Shown here: positions 1 to 7,608 of the stretch, one piece after another | Position numbering within the stretch: the stretch's first letter is position 1 | Layout of the letters: each line of letters opens with the position of its first letter | From: Xanthomonas cucurbitae | GTDB lineage: Bacteria; Pseudomonadota; Gammaproteobacteria; Xanthomonadales; Xanthomonadaceae | NCBI RefSeq assembly: GCF_002939885.1 | Contig: NZ_MDED01000002.1 | Coordinates: 124,001 to 188,000 of the forward strand | Direction: 5' to 3' | Length of the DNA stretch: 64,000 bases | The notes under the pieces: generated by a model | What the model was told of the DNA's origin: nothing | Database searches by the model: none | The model's input: only the letters and a program-made list of their open reading frames with translations | Program-made: the position numbers and the translations under genes

Positions 1-2
1 CG

Positions 3-218
3 GAAGGCGCGCGTGCCAAGGCGCTACAGACGCTATTGCAGGTGGATTCGCCAGTGAAGGCATCGATGCTGCGCGACCTGGAAGCCGGCCAGGACGTGGA
101 AGCGGCGCAGATCGTCGGCGACATGCTGGCGCGCGTGCGCGAGACCGGGCGCAATGCACCGCTGCTGATGGCCGCCAACGTGCACCTGCAGGCGTATCAG
201 GTCTTGCGGCATAGCTGA
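3..218 (+). CDS. 2-dehydropantoate 2-reductase, C-terminal part
   Basis: The frame is open from the first complete codon and stops at 216-218, so only the last 71 residues of a gene that begins outside the window are present. The tail contains the stretch SMLRDLEAGQDVEAAQIVGD followed by RNAPLLMAANVHLQAYQ, which is characteristic of the C-terminal helical domain of ketopantoate reductases (ApbA/PanE family). These enzymes reduce 2-dehydropantoate to pantoate with NADPH in pantothenate/CoA synthesis. The NADPH-binding half is not visible, so paralogous members of the family that are not PanE cannot be excluded. Confidence 0.75.
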   Translation, partial: EGARAKALQTLLQVDSPVKASMLRDLEAGQDVEAAQIVGDMLARVRETGRNAPLLMAANVHLQAYQVLRHS

Positions 219-250
219 TCGGTATGGGGGGCGACCGTGCGCATGTGTCG

Positions 251-296
251 CCCCCCATCCGCCCTTCGGGCACCTTCCCCCGCACGCGGGGGAAGG
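251..296. repeat. Dispersed intergenic palindromic repeat, copy 1
   Basis: A CATCCGCCCTTCGGGCACC block is followed by an 11-bp inverted repeat (CCTTCCCCCGC / GCGGGGGAAGG, 273-296). Related copies occur in inverted form at 346-391 and again at 18857-18902 and 60285-60310, always between genes. It sits downstream of the reductase gene, where such hairpins could also help end transcription, although there is no T run. Confidence 0.7.
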
Positions 297-345
297 CATT
301 AGTGGCTAGCGCAGCATTCCACCAGATCGCCTAACCGTTGCAGAT

Positions 346-391
346 CCTTCTCCCGCATGCGGGAGAAGGTGGCGCAAAGCGCCGGATGAGG
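346..391. repeat. Dispersed intergenic palindromic repeat, copy 2 (inverted)
   Basis: The palindrome CCTTCTCCCGC-at-GCGGGAGAAGG (346-368) is followed by GGCGCAAAGCGCCGGATGAG, which is the reverse-orientation flank of the element at 251-296. The two copies therefore face one another with about 50 bp between them. Confidence 0.65.
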
Positions 392-472
392 GCACGCCGG
401 GTTGGCACAACCTTCGCGCGGCCGCGACGTCACGCACACGATGCTCTGCATCCCTTCCCTGCCGCGCCTGCC

Positions 473-988
473 ATGAAGCTGCTCAGCCACCTGTTCCGTG
501 CCGGTCATTTCGTGATCCTGGCGTTCTTCGTGCTATGCGCGGCAGGCCTGGTGGCGATGGCCGGGCTGGAGTTGTGGCACGGCTTCACGCCCGGTGGCGA
601 CATGGTGGTACGCGACCGCTTCAACGTGGTGCTGGAAGCCATCGGCCTGCTCACCGTGGCCTTGGTGACGCTGGAGCTGGGCCAGACCATATTCGAAGAA
701 GAGATTCTGCGCGACGTCAAGGTCAGCGGGCCCACGCGCGTGCGCCGCTACCTGTCGCGCTTTTTCGTGGTGATCGTGATCGCGCTGGCGATCGAAACGC
801 TGGTGTCGATCTTCGAGCTGATGCACTCCGACCCCGCCAAGCTGCCGTATGCCGCCGCAGTCGGGTTATGTGCGGCACTGCTGCTGATCGCCTGGGGCGT
901 GTTCGTCAAACTCAATCGCAGCGCCGAAGAACTGGAACCCGAAGCGATGGAGGAAACCAAGCGCGAGGACCGCGAGGTGCAGGAATGA
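473..988 (+). CDS. PsiE-like four-helix inner-membrane protein
   Basis: A 171-residue membrane protein with about four hydrophobic segments (roughly residues 10-35, 52-70, 93-115 and 125-145) and an acidic, charged C-terminal tail (about 148-171). The overall plan resembles the phosphate-starvation-inducible PsiE family, whose biochemical role is unknown. I place the start at the ATG at 473 rather than an upstream one at 338 because the first 45 residues of the longer frame are read through the palindromic repeat at 346-391 and look non-coding. It is a single gene, with the convergent thioesterase gene ending only 6 bp beyond its stop. Function is inferred from topology only. Confidence 0.65.
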   Translation: MKLLSHLFRAGHFVILAFFVLCAAGLVAMAGLELWHGFTPGGDMVVRDRFNVVLEAIGLLTVALVTLELGQTIFEEEILRDVKVSGPTRVRRYLSRFFVVIVIALAIETLVSIFELMHSDPAKLPYAAAVGLCAALLLIAWGVFVKLNRSAEELEPEAMEETKREDREVQE

Positions 989-994
989 GCCAGG

Positions 995-1402
995 TCAGTC
1001 GCTGGAGTTCGGCAACGGTGCCACGGCCGTAGGCTTGCCATCGGCATCCAATGCGATCATCACAAAGTGGCCGCGCGTGCACAGCGCGCGCGCGCCGCTG
1101 AGCAGGTCTTCGGCGATCAGTTCCACTTCCACCTTGATCGAGCTGCGCCCCACCGATACCACGCGCGCGATGGTTTCCACCATCTGCCCCTGCCGGATCG
1201 GCAGCTTGAAATCCACCTGGTCCGAACGCGCGGTCACCACGGCGCGCCGCGCATAGCGCGAAGCGGCCAGGAACGCGGCCTTGTCCATCCACGCCAGTGC
1301 CTGTCCACCGAACAAGGTGCCCATATGGTTGGTGTGATTGGGGAACACAATCTCGGCCATGCGGGCTTCGGTCGGTGGGTGGGTCTGGGAGCTGTCCGAC
1401 AT
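995..1402 (-). CDS. Acyl-CoA thioesterase, hotdog fold (YciA-like)
   Basis: This 135-residue protein has the single-hotdog architecture of the acyl-CoA thioester hydrolase family: the conserved NHMGTLFGGQALAWMD helix entry (about residues 22-37), the V-D-F-K-L-P strand and a GHFVMIALD C-terminal strand. Family members hydrolyse acyl-CoA to free acid and CoA in the cytoplasm; the aspartate in the AWMD segment is the usual catalytic acid. The start is the ATG at 1402 (MSDSSQTHPP); an in-frame ATG at 1477 would add 25 residues of poor coding character. Chain-length preference cannot be read from the sequence. Confidence 0.85.
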   Translation of the reverse strand: MSDSSQTHPPTEARMAEIVFPNHTNHMGTLFGGQALAWMDKAAFLAASRYARRAVVTARSDQVDFKLPIRQGQMVETIARVVSVGRSSIKVEVELIAEDLLSGARALCTRGHFVMIALDADGKPTAVAPLPNSSD

Positions 1403-1657
1403 GAGGGTGTCCACTGGGGTGGGGTGATCGATGCGTGCGGACGCAATTGCAGCAGTAGCGCCGCCAGGAAGCAGCACATTCGACGCAGCGGCGTGCGCGA
1501 GAGCGCAGCGGAGTCGAACGTTCTACGTCAGCCGGCGGGCGTGGCGATGATCCATGCCACGACCTGGTGCGATGGGGTTTATCGGTAACGCCGTCGCGGC
1601 CGGGTCCGCTCCTACGGCAATCTTGTGCGCGTCGGCATTTGCAGGCCGACCGGTGAT

Positions 1658-1984
1658 TCAGAGGCTGGTCTTGACTGCGGTTTCCACCTGCGCCGGGGAT
1701 TGGAAACCGGGCAGGCGCGCCACTTCCGCGCCATCGCGGTACAGCGCCAGGGTCGGGGTCTGGCGCAGGCCCAGGTCGCGGAAGAATTCCTCGCCAACCA
1801 CTTCCAGCTTGACCTTCAATAAGGCCACACCATTGGCGGCGTCGCTGTTGGCGAACTTGTCCAGCGACATGTCGAGCATGCGGCAGCCGGGGCAGTTGTC
1901 CTTGTAGTAGTCGACCAGCAAGCGCGGATGCGCGGCCAAGGCGGCGGTGTAGTCGTCAGGGGTAGAGGCGTGGAGCGTCTGCAT
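1658..1984 (-). CDS. Thioredoxin-family protein (CPGC active site)
   Basis: A 108-residue single-domain thioredoxin-fold protein. The redox motif is C31-P-G-C34 in the context YYKDNCPGCRML, and the cis-proline is in LRQTPTLALYRDG. No signal peptide is present, so it should act in the cytoplasm as a disulfide reductant. Its start codon lies 29 bp inside the upstream flavodoxin gene, so the two are co-transcribed and probably translationally coupled. The pair lies upstream-to-downstream with nrdA and nrdB on the same strand, which suggests a role in reducing or activating ribonucleotide reductase. That link is inference from position. Confidence 0.85.
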   Translation of the reverse strand: MQTLHASTPDDYTAALAAHPRLLVDYYKDNCPGCRMLDMSLDKFANSDAANGVALLKVKLEVVGEEFFRDLGLRQTPTLALYRDGAEVARLPGFQSPAQVETAVKTSL

Positions 1985-2450
1985 GGGGGAGGTTCTCGAA
2001 CGGTGTATCGGTGAGGGCAAGGATGTGGTCGGTCCAGCGCTGGATCTTGGTGGCGTCGCGTTCGCCGTGGGGCATCTGTTCGATTTCCAGCCGCGGGTAG
2101 CGCGTACCGAAGAACGCAGCCATGCGCCGGGCTGCACCGCAATAGTTCTCCTCGCCCCACTGCGTCTCGCCAGTGCCGAATACTGCCAGGCGTTCCGGCT
2201 TGCCGACCGCGGCAACGAGCTGTTCGATGAAGCGCTTCATCTCCGCCGGCGTGCGCCCGGCGTTGATGCTCCAGCTGCCGAGGATGTAGAGATCGTGCTC
2301 GGCACCATCCGGGCACGCCTGCGCCAGCGTCTGGATGTCGGCATCGATCCAGGTGACCGCGTGGCCAAGTTCCTCGCAGCGCGCACGGATCGCACGCGCG
2401 ACATCGCGGGTGTTGCCGCTGAGCGATGTGTGGGCGAGGAGGATGTGCAT
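1956..2450 (-). CDS. Flavodoxin
   Basis: A 164-residue flavodoxin-fold protein that opens with the FMN phosphate-binding loop HTSLSGNTRDVAR (about residues 7-19). It keeps the later FMN-contacting regions ILGSWSINAGRTP (about 55-67) and FGTGETQWGEENYCGAA (about 90-106). Flavodoxins are one-electron carriers; in many bacteria one is encoded with ribonucleotide reductase and helps generate or repair the beta-subunit radical cofactor. It overlaps the thioredoxin gene by 29 bp. It is now separated from nrdB by the insert at 2672-3886. It is longer than typical NrdI (about 130 residues), so I do not call it nrdI. Confidence 0.85.
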   Translation of the reverse strand: MHILLAHTSLSGNTRDVARAIRARCEELGHAVTWIDADIQTLAQACPDGAEHDLYILGSWSINAGRTPAEMKRFIEQLVAAVGKPERLAVFGTGETQWGEENYCGAARRMAAFFGTRYPRLEIEQMPHGERDATKIQRWTDHILALTDTPFENLPHADAPRLYP

Positions 2451-2558
2451 TTGCTCAATGATTAACAGATTCAGGAAAATTCAACAGCAAAAACAATGGG
2501 TTGCAGCTTTCTTCGACGTCTGGAGCTTCTTGACACCGCGGCACTGTGCCAGACGCAC

Positions 2559-2671
2559 TTGACTCTAACGGTGGCTGAGCTAAGCTCCGCCTCGAGTTCA
2601 CTGCCTATCGGCTTTGAACCTATCGAGGTCTCGGCCGCTGAACCCGCGTAGCGAATCAGCGGCCTTTTTTT
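2559..2671 (+). ncRNA. Candidate structured small RNA
   Basis: On the + strand an 11-bp interrupted stem (CCTCGA-GTTCA at 2590-2600 pairing with TGAAC-cta-TCGAGG at 2615-2628) is followed directly by a textbook terminator hairpin (2633-2664) and seven T residues. A weak promoter-like pair, TTGACT at 2559 and TAAGCT at 2581, lies just upstream. No + strand coding gene leads into this terminator, so an independent short transcript of roughly 80-110 nt is the simplest explanation. I do not recognise the family. The 5' end is a guess. Confidence 0.45.
2633..2671 (+). terminator. Rho-independent terminator of the candidate small RNA
   Basis: GGCCGCTGA (2633-2641) pairs perfectly with TCAGCGGCC (2656-2664) across a 14-nt loop and is followed by TTTTTTT (2665-2671). 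Only the + strand reading has the U tract. The stop codon of the convergent gene at 2677 begins six bases further on. Confidence 0.85.
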
Positions 2672-2676
2672 GTCTG

Positions 2677-3147
2677 TTATTTCGCTTTGGTCAGCGAGCG
2701 GATGCACTCTTCGCGAGACCATGTCGGCGAACTTCGAATCTTTCCTATGCTGCTATCTGCTTGGTAGCAAGTGATGAAGTTAGCCTTGAGTGCCAAATCT
2801 TGTTTGAGCGATAGTGCAATCACGACCACAAAATCTTCATAGACCACCGCCACCCGGCGGGTGGCGTCAACCTGTCCGGCAGTTTTATCCCAGCCTTGAA
2901 ATAGAGTGGCGTCCGGATGCGTAAGGGTCGCCTGAATCCAGTCGATTCGCTGCGCTCTTACTTCTGAAAAGGTGTCCTTCCGCCCATCCCACCCCGCGCT
3001 CTCGTAGAACGCGTGGTCAAACTTTTTTGCATCGAAGTAGACCCGGATCTCGTCTGGTGTCTGGATCTTGCCACGACAATAGATACGTTCGTAGTGCTGT
3101 CGGTACTGGGCAGAAGTTTCGTATTTGACCAACGGAGGCAATGGCAT
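2677..3147 (-). CDS. Unknown protein, possible PBECR/RelE-like nuclease fold
   Basis: A 156-residue basic protein of uncertain function. The C-terminal half has a short strand pair (RRVAVVYEDFVVVIALSL) followed by KANFITCYQADSSIGKIRSS, a layout that reminds me of the phage Barnase-EndoU-ColicinE5/D-RelE-like (PBECR) nucleases, where a beta-sheet carries FVTAY-type strands and basic residues near the end. This resemblance is from memory. The start is the ATG at 3147, which overlaps the stop of the upstream gene (TGATG) and has GGAGG six bases before it; a GTG at 3150 is also possible. It clearly forms a two-gene unit with the DUF3800 gene. Base composition is visibly AT-richer than its neighbours. 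Confidence 0.5.
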   Translation of the reverse strand: MPLPPLVKYETSAQYRQHYERIYCRGKIQTPDEIRVYFDAKKFDHAFYESAGWDGRKDTFSEVRAQRIDWIQATLTHPDATLFQGWDKTAGQVDATRRVAVVYEDFVVVIALSLKQDLALKANFITCYQADSSIGKIRSSPTWSREECIRSLTKAK

Positions 3148-3845
3148 CACCAGCCTCCGTTGAGTCGAATCTTGAACAGGTTGAATTTCTCCTCGCCCTT
3201 GCTCGTTGGACCAAGTTCGCGACCTAATGCGCTTTCAATGCGGCTAACAACGGTGAACTTCGCAGTGTTAGGCATCAAGGTAGAATTGATCTTGCTACTA
3301 GCCGCTCCCAGCAACAAATCACACATCTGAATCAGTACTACTTCGTTAGACGGTAAGGACTGAACACTTTCAATTCTCGAGCTCAAATTTGCTCGCGACA
3401 GACACTGGGCGAGGACAGGCAAGCGCTTGGAATCACGATTGCTTTTCGCGTCACAGAAGATTCGATATTCATTAAAATCGAGAATCCAGTGGTGAAGGAG
3501 CTGGTAGTAGAACTTGTAGAACCCCAACTCCGCATCATCGTCATGCAGCGAAAGATCAATTTGGGTCCGATCAACCGCAATACATCGAAAACGAAGGTTC
3601 TCGCCATATGCGAAGAAAAGGTCGACCAGTTCTACGTAGAAGTCGCGACGATTAGGCGCAACCTTGCTCCACTTGATCTCGCCCCAAGCCCTATGTCGTT
3701 TTCGAAGGTCGCCAATGCGCGACTTAAGCTCATTCCGAACTTCCTGTGGAAGCCAAAGGCTTCCGATCATGAGGTAACGCGCACGCGGATTAGCAGACGT
3801 CAGGACGTCCGGATTCGCCTCATCGCAGTACACCTCAAATCTCAT
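3147..3845 (-). CDS. DUF3800 domain protein
   Basis: A 232-residue soluble protein with the N-terminal acidic motif EVYCDEANPD (the family's Y-x-D-E signature, about residues 4-13). Later conserved acidic segments are RCIAVDRTQ (about 87-95), YRIFCDAKSNRDSKR (about 122-136) and a late IQMCDLLLGA aspartate (about 173-182). DUF3800 proteins are predicted to have an RNase H-like fold with a carboxylate metal site and often occur in mobile or defence regions, but their activity is not established. The gene is translationally coupled to the smaller downstream gene, sits only 41 bp after nrdB, and is AT-richer than the flanks. I infer acquisition by transfer. Confidence 0.75.
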   Translation of the reverse strand: MRFEVYCDEANPDVLTSANPRARYLMIGSLWLPQEVRNELKSRIGDLRKRHRAWGEIKWSKVAPNRRDFYVELVDLFFAYGENLRFRCIAVDRTQIDLSLHDDDAELGFYKFYYQLLHHWILDFNEYRIFCDAKSNRDSKRLPVLAQCLSRANLSSRIESVQSLPSNEVVLIQMCDLLLGAASSKINSTLMPNTAKFTVVSRIESALGRELGPTSKGEEKFNLFKIRLNGGW

Positions 3846-3886
3846 ATGAGTTCGCAGATAGTTGGGAGATATGAGTGGTGAGATTC

Positions 3887-4936
3887 TTACAAGTCGTCGA
3901 AGCCGTTATCCGAATTCGTCTTCTTGTACGAGGCATTCCGCATCTCGAAGAAATCGGTCTTGGTCTCGGTGAAGTTGTCGGCGTAGGCCTTGATCCACGG
4001 CATCACGTTGTCGTTGGCGCCTTCGTACAGCTTCTCGATGCCGAGCATGCCGGCCATCTTGTTTGCGCGGTACTTCACGTAGCGGATCATCTCGTCCACG
4101 TCGATGCCGTCGATGCCATCCAGCACTTCGGCGGTCCACTGGGTTTCCAGGTCGATCGCGTGTTCGAAGGCCTTGTGCACGTAGTCGGTGAGCTGGTCGC
4201 CCTGCAGCGCCTGGTTCTCGCCGATGATGGCGCGAATCAGCTCGCTGATGAACTTCGAATGCGCCAGTTCGTCGCGGTTGATGAAGCTGATGATCTTGCC
4301 GGTGCCGGTCATGCGGTTCTGGCGCACCAGATTGTAGAAATACGCAAAGCCGGAATAGAAGTTGATGCCTTCCAGGATCGAGGACTGGATCAGCGAACGG
4401 ATCAGCGTTTCGGCCGTCTTGTCGCGCATGAAGTCTTCGTAGGCGCCCATGATCGGCGCATTGCGCTTGATGATGGTCGGGTGGGTGCGCGCGATTTCGA
4501 ACACGCGGTTCTGGTCGGCCAGGCCGGTGATCGAAGCCAGCACGTAGCTGTAGCTCTCGTTATGGATCACTTCCTGCTGGCCGATGATCGCGGCATTGGC
4601 ATGCGCGGCCGGGTCGGTGATGTATTCGGCCACGTTGTAGATGAAACGCGTCTGCGGCGAGTCCAGCGTGGCCAGCAAACCGATGATCGAATCGTAGGCG
4701 TTCTTTTCACGCGCAGACAGCTCGTGGTACTGGCGCGCGTCGCCCTTCATGTCCACCTCGTCGGGGATCCAGAAGTTGGTCGACAACTCCTTGTAGGCCC
4801 GATAGAACGACGGGTACGGAATGTCGTTCCAGTTGAGGATGCCCGAGGTCTGACCATTGATGATGCCGGTCGAACGGTTGGGGTTGCGCGGCTCAAGGAT
4901 CTTGATGCGGTCGAGCGGTGTTGCGGACAGGGCCAT
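3887..4936 (-). CDS. nrdB: Ribonucleotide reductase, beta (radical) subunit
   Basis: A 349-residue ferritin-like protein. The diiron ligands and radical tyrosine are all visible: D92 in LDSPQ, E122 and H125 in QEVIHNESY, Y129 as the radical residue, and a second cluster in LEGINFYSGF and RDELAHSKF. The C-terminus ends NGFDDL, the tail that docks on the alpha subunit. With NrdA it converts ribonucleoside diphosphates to deoxyribonucleotides. It follows nrdA on the same strand, with a 161-bp gap that can fold into two hairpins. The presence of the tyrosine argues against the tyrosine-less class Ic type. Confidence 0.95.
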   Translation of the reverse strand: MALSATPLDRIKILEPRNPNRSTGIINGQTSGILNWNDIPYPSFYRAYKELSTNFWIPDEVDMKGDARQYHELSAREKNAYDSIIGLLATLDSPQTRFIYNVAEYITDPAAHANAAIIGQQEVIHNESYSYVLASITGLADQNRVFEIARTHPTIIKRNAPIMGAYEDFMRDKTAETLIRSLIQSSILEGINFYSGFAYFYNLVRQNRMTGTGKIISFINRDELAHSKFISELIRAIIGENQALQGDQLTDYVHKAFEHAIDLETQWTAEVLDGIDGIDVDEMIRYVKYRANKMAGMLGIEKLYEGANDNVMPWIKAYADNFTETKTDFFEMRNASYKKTNSDNGFDDL

Positions 4937-4991
4937 GGTTCTTTCTCGAATTTCACTGCGCCAATCACGGCGCTAAACGTGCTGGAGCAAA

Positions 4992-5076
4992 GCCCCCTGA
5001 GTCAGGGGGCGCGCCGACGGCGCGGGGGTGTGGAAGCTGATGAAGCAGGGTCCACGGTTCGCGCAGCGAACCGTGG
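4992..5076 (-). promoter_or_regulatory. Two hairpins in the nrdA-nrdB gap
   Basis: Reading through the 161-bp gap there is a GCCCCCTGA/TCAGGGGGC palindrome (4992-5010) and an 11-bp perfect stem CCACGGTTCGC-gca-GCGAACCGTGG (5052-5076). Neither is followed by a T run on the coding strand, so they are not classic terminators. They could attenuate read-through or set an RNA processing point between the two messages. Confidence 0.5.
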
Positions 5077-5097
5077 AAGCGAAAGCGCGAATGCGCT

Positions 5098-7608
5098 TTA
5101 GCTACTGCACCACTCGCACTCACTGATATCGATATCGTTGGAACGCACGTAATACGTGGTCTTCAGGCCTTCGCGCCAGGCGGTCATGTGCAGGTCCAGC
5201 AGCGTGCTCGCACGGATGGTGCTGGGCACGTAGAAGTTGAAGCTGATCGACTGGTCCACGTGGCGCTGGCGGCGCGCGTTCTGGCGCACGCTGGCGAACT
5301 GGTCCACCTTGTAGGCACCCTTTTCGTAGTACGGCCAGGTGTCCAGCGACAGACCAGGCGCGGCGACCGGGCGACGGAAGTCCTTCTTTTCTTCGTAGTA
5401 GAACGCGCTGTAGATCGGGTCGATCGAGGCGGTGGAACCGGCAATCTGCGCGGTGCTCATGTTCGGCGCCACGGCCAGCATCCAGGCATTGCGCACGCCA
5501 TTGACCGCCACCTGCGCCGACAGCTCCAGCCATTGCGGGCTGTTGTAGTCGCGCGCACGGAAGTACTCGCCGGTGTGCCAGTCGCTGCCACGGAACACGC
5601 TGTAGGTGCCCTTTTCCTTGGCCAGCTCCATGCTCGCCTGAACGGTCAGGTAGTTGATGCGCTCGTACAGCTCGTCGCTGTAGTCCTCGGCTTCGGTGGC
5701 ATTCCAGTGGATGGACTTCTGCGCCAGCAGGTGGTGCCAACCGAAGGTGCCCAGGCCAATGGCGCGGTACTTCTGGTTGGTGATGGTGGCCTGCGGCACG
5801 GGCAACTGATTGAGGTCGATCACGTTGTCGAGCATGCGCACCTGGATCGGGATCAACCGCTCCAGCACGTCGGCACCCAGCAGATCGGCCTGGTCGGCCT
5901 GCACGGTGATCGCGCGGCCCAGGTTGATCGAAGACAGGTTGCACACCACGAAATCGCCGGCCTTCTTGGTGGTGACGATCTGATTGCCGCTGATGATCTC
6001 CTGCATCATCCGCGTCGGGCTCATGTTCTGCAGGATCTCGGTGCACAGGTTGGACGAATAGACCATGCCCTCGTGCTTGTTCGGGTTCTTGCGATTGACT
6101 TCATCGCGATAGAACATGAACGGGTTGCCGGTTTCCAGCTGGCTGACCATGATGCGCTTGAAGATCTCGATCGCCTTGACGGTCTTGCGCGTGATGCGCT
6201 CGTCGGCGACGACTTCTTCGTACTTGCGGCGGAAGCTGCTGTTGGCGTCGCCCTTCTTCTCGTCGTAAAAGTCCTGCAGGTACCAGCCCTTGATCCGCTT
6301 GACTTCGTGCGGATCGAACAGGTACCAGTCGCCGCGACGCTCGACCGCTTCCATGAACAGGTCCGGGATGCACACCGAGGTGAACACGTCGTGCGCGCGC
6401 AGGCGCTGGTCGCCGTTGTTCAGGCGCAGGTCCAGGAACGATTCGATGTCGCGGTGGAAGATGTCCAGGTAGACGGCGATGGCGCCTTTGCGCTGGCCCA
6501 GCTGGTCCACCGACACGGCGGTGTTGTTGAGCTGCTTGATCCACGGCACCACGCCGCCGGAGGAATTGGACACGCCACGGATCGCCGAACCCGACGAACG
6601 CACATAGCCCAGGTAGGCGCCCACGCCGCCGCCGTGCTTGGACACGCGCGCCACGTCGGTGTTGGAGTCGTAGATGCCCTGCAGGCTGTCGTCGACGGTG
6701 TCGATGAAGCAGCTCGACAGCTGGCCGCCCACCTTGCCGGCATTGGCCAGCGTGGGCGTGGCCACGGTCATGTACAGGTTGGACAGCGCCCAGTAGGCCT
6801 CGCCCACCAGCTGCATGCGGCGCTCGCGGCTGCCCTTGCCGGTGCCGATCTCGTCCTGCATCAGGTACAGCGCAATCGTCAGCCAGCGCTCCTGCGGCAG
6901 TTCGAACACGCCGCGCGAGCTGTCGGTGGCCAGGTAACGGGTGGCCAGCAGGTACAGGCCGTTATAGGCGAACAGCGTGTCGCGCTCGGGATCGATCATC
7001 TTGCCGGCTTCGATCAGTTCGTCCTTGGAATAGCGGCGCAGGATGTCGTTGGAATAGACATTGCGGTCGGCCAGGCTTTCCTGCAGGCCGACGAACGAGC
7101 CGTACTTCTGGCTGGCGTCGTAGAAGCGGTTGCGGCTGGCGCGCTTGTAGAGGCGGCGCAGGTACAGCCGCGCGGCAAAATGCTCCCACTCCGGGGTGGT
7201 CAGATCGACGCGGGCCTCGGCCTCGCGGATCAGGTGGTCGACCAGGTCATCGGCGTTGACGCTGTCCTTGCGCTCGACGAACCCGAACACCGAGCGCTTG
7301 TAGTCGGCCACGTCCAGCTGCGGGAACTCGGCATGGATCTGGTCGATGGCGCGCTCCAGGCGCTGCGGCTCGAACGGAATCCTGCGATTGCCCGCTTCCT
7401 TGGTGATCCAGGTGGAGACGTTTTGTTCTTCGATGGTCTGTGCGTGCATTGCAATGGCTTGGCGGGGAGGCGGCACGATGTCCGACGGGTCGGCCACTTC
7501 CGGCGCGCCGCAGGCGGGCGCGGGAACGCTGACGGGAACGCTGGTGGGAACGCTGGTGGGTGCGGCGGTACCGGTGGCGATCGCGGAAAGGGTGTCGTTG
7601 GTGGTCAT
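5098..7608 (-). CDS. nrdA: Ribonucleotide reductase, alpha (catalytic) subunit
   Basis: An 836-residue class I alpha subunit. After an extra Pro/Ser/Val-rich leader (residues about 10-40) comes an ATP-cone domain (about 52-140: NVSTWITKEAGNRRIPFEPQ onward), then the reductase barrel. The barrel has the substrate-pair cysteine in QLSSCFIDTVDD, the active-site NLCTEI cysteine/glutamate and the C-terminal shuttle pair ECEWCSS at the very end. The ATP cone implies allosteric on/off control by ATP/dATP. The start is the ATG at 7608, with GGAGG four bases upstream. An upstream-extended frame to 7716 lacks coding character. A long leader (promoter near 7941-7969) precedes it. Confidence 0.95.
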   Translation of the reverse strand: MTTNDTLSAIATGTAAPTSVPTSVPVSVPAPACGAPEVADPSDIVPPPRQAIAMHAQTIEEQNVSTWITKEAGNRRIPFEPQRLERAIDQIHAEFPQLDVADYKRSVFGFVERKDSVNADDLVDHLIREAEARVDLTTPEWEHFAARLYLRRLYKRASRNRFYDASQKYGSFVGLQESLADRNVYSNDILRRYSKDELIEAGKMIDPERDTLFAYNGLYLLATRYLATDSSRGVFELPQERWLTIALYLMQDEIGTGKGSRERRMQLVGEAYWALSNLYMTVATPTLANAGKVGGQLSSCFIDTVDDSLQGIYDSNTDVARVSKHGGGVGAYLGYVRSSGSAIRGVSNSSGGVVPWIKQLNNTAVSVDQLGQRKGAIAVYLDIFHRDIESFLDLRLNNGDQRLRAHDVFTSVCIPDLFMEAVERRGDWYLFDPHEVKRIKGWYLQDFYDEKKGDANSSFRRKYEEVVADERITRKTVKAIEIFKRIMVSQLETGNPFMFYRDEVNRKNPNKHEGMVYSSNLCTEILQNMSPTRMMQEIISGNQIVTTKKAGDFVVCNLSSINLGRAITVQADQADLLGADVLERLIPIQVRMLDNVIDLNQLPVPQATITNQKYRAIGLGTFGWHHLLAQKSIHWNATEAEDYSDELYERINYLTVQASMELAKEKGTYSVFRGSDWHTGEYFRARDYNSPQWLELSAQVAVNGVRNAWMLAVAPNMSTAQIAGSTASIDPIYSAFYYEEKKDFRRPVAAPGLSLDTWPYYEKGAYKVDQFASVRQNARRQRHVDQSISFNFYVPSTIRASTLLDLHMTAWREGLKTTYYVRSNDIDISECEWCSS

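Noticed and set aside
3875-5101. Long + strand ORF (408 codons) antisense to nrdB
   Set aside because: It is the mirror of the nrdB reading frame in high-GC DNA: Val/Asp/His/Arg-rich with no domain, and it covers a gene with all its catalytic residues.
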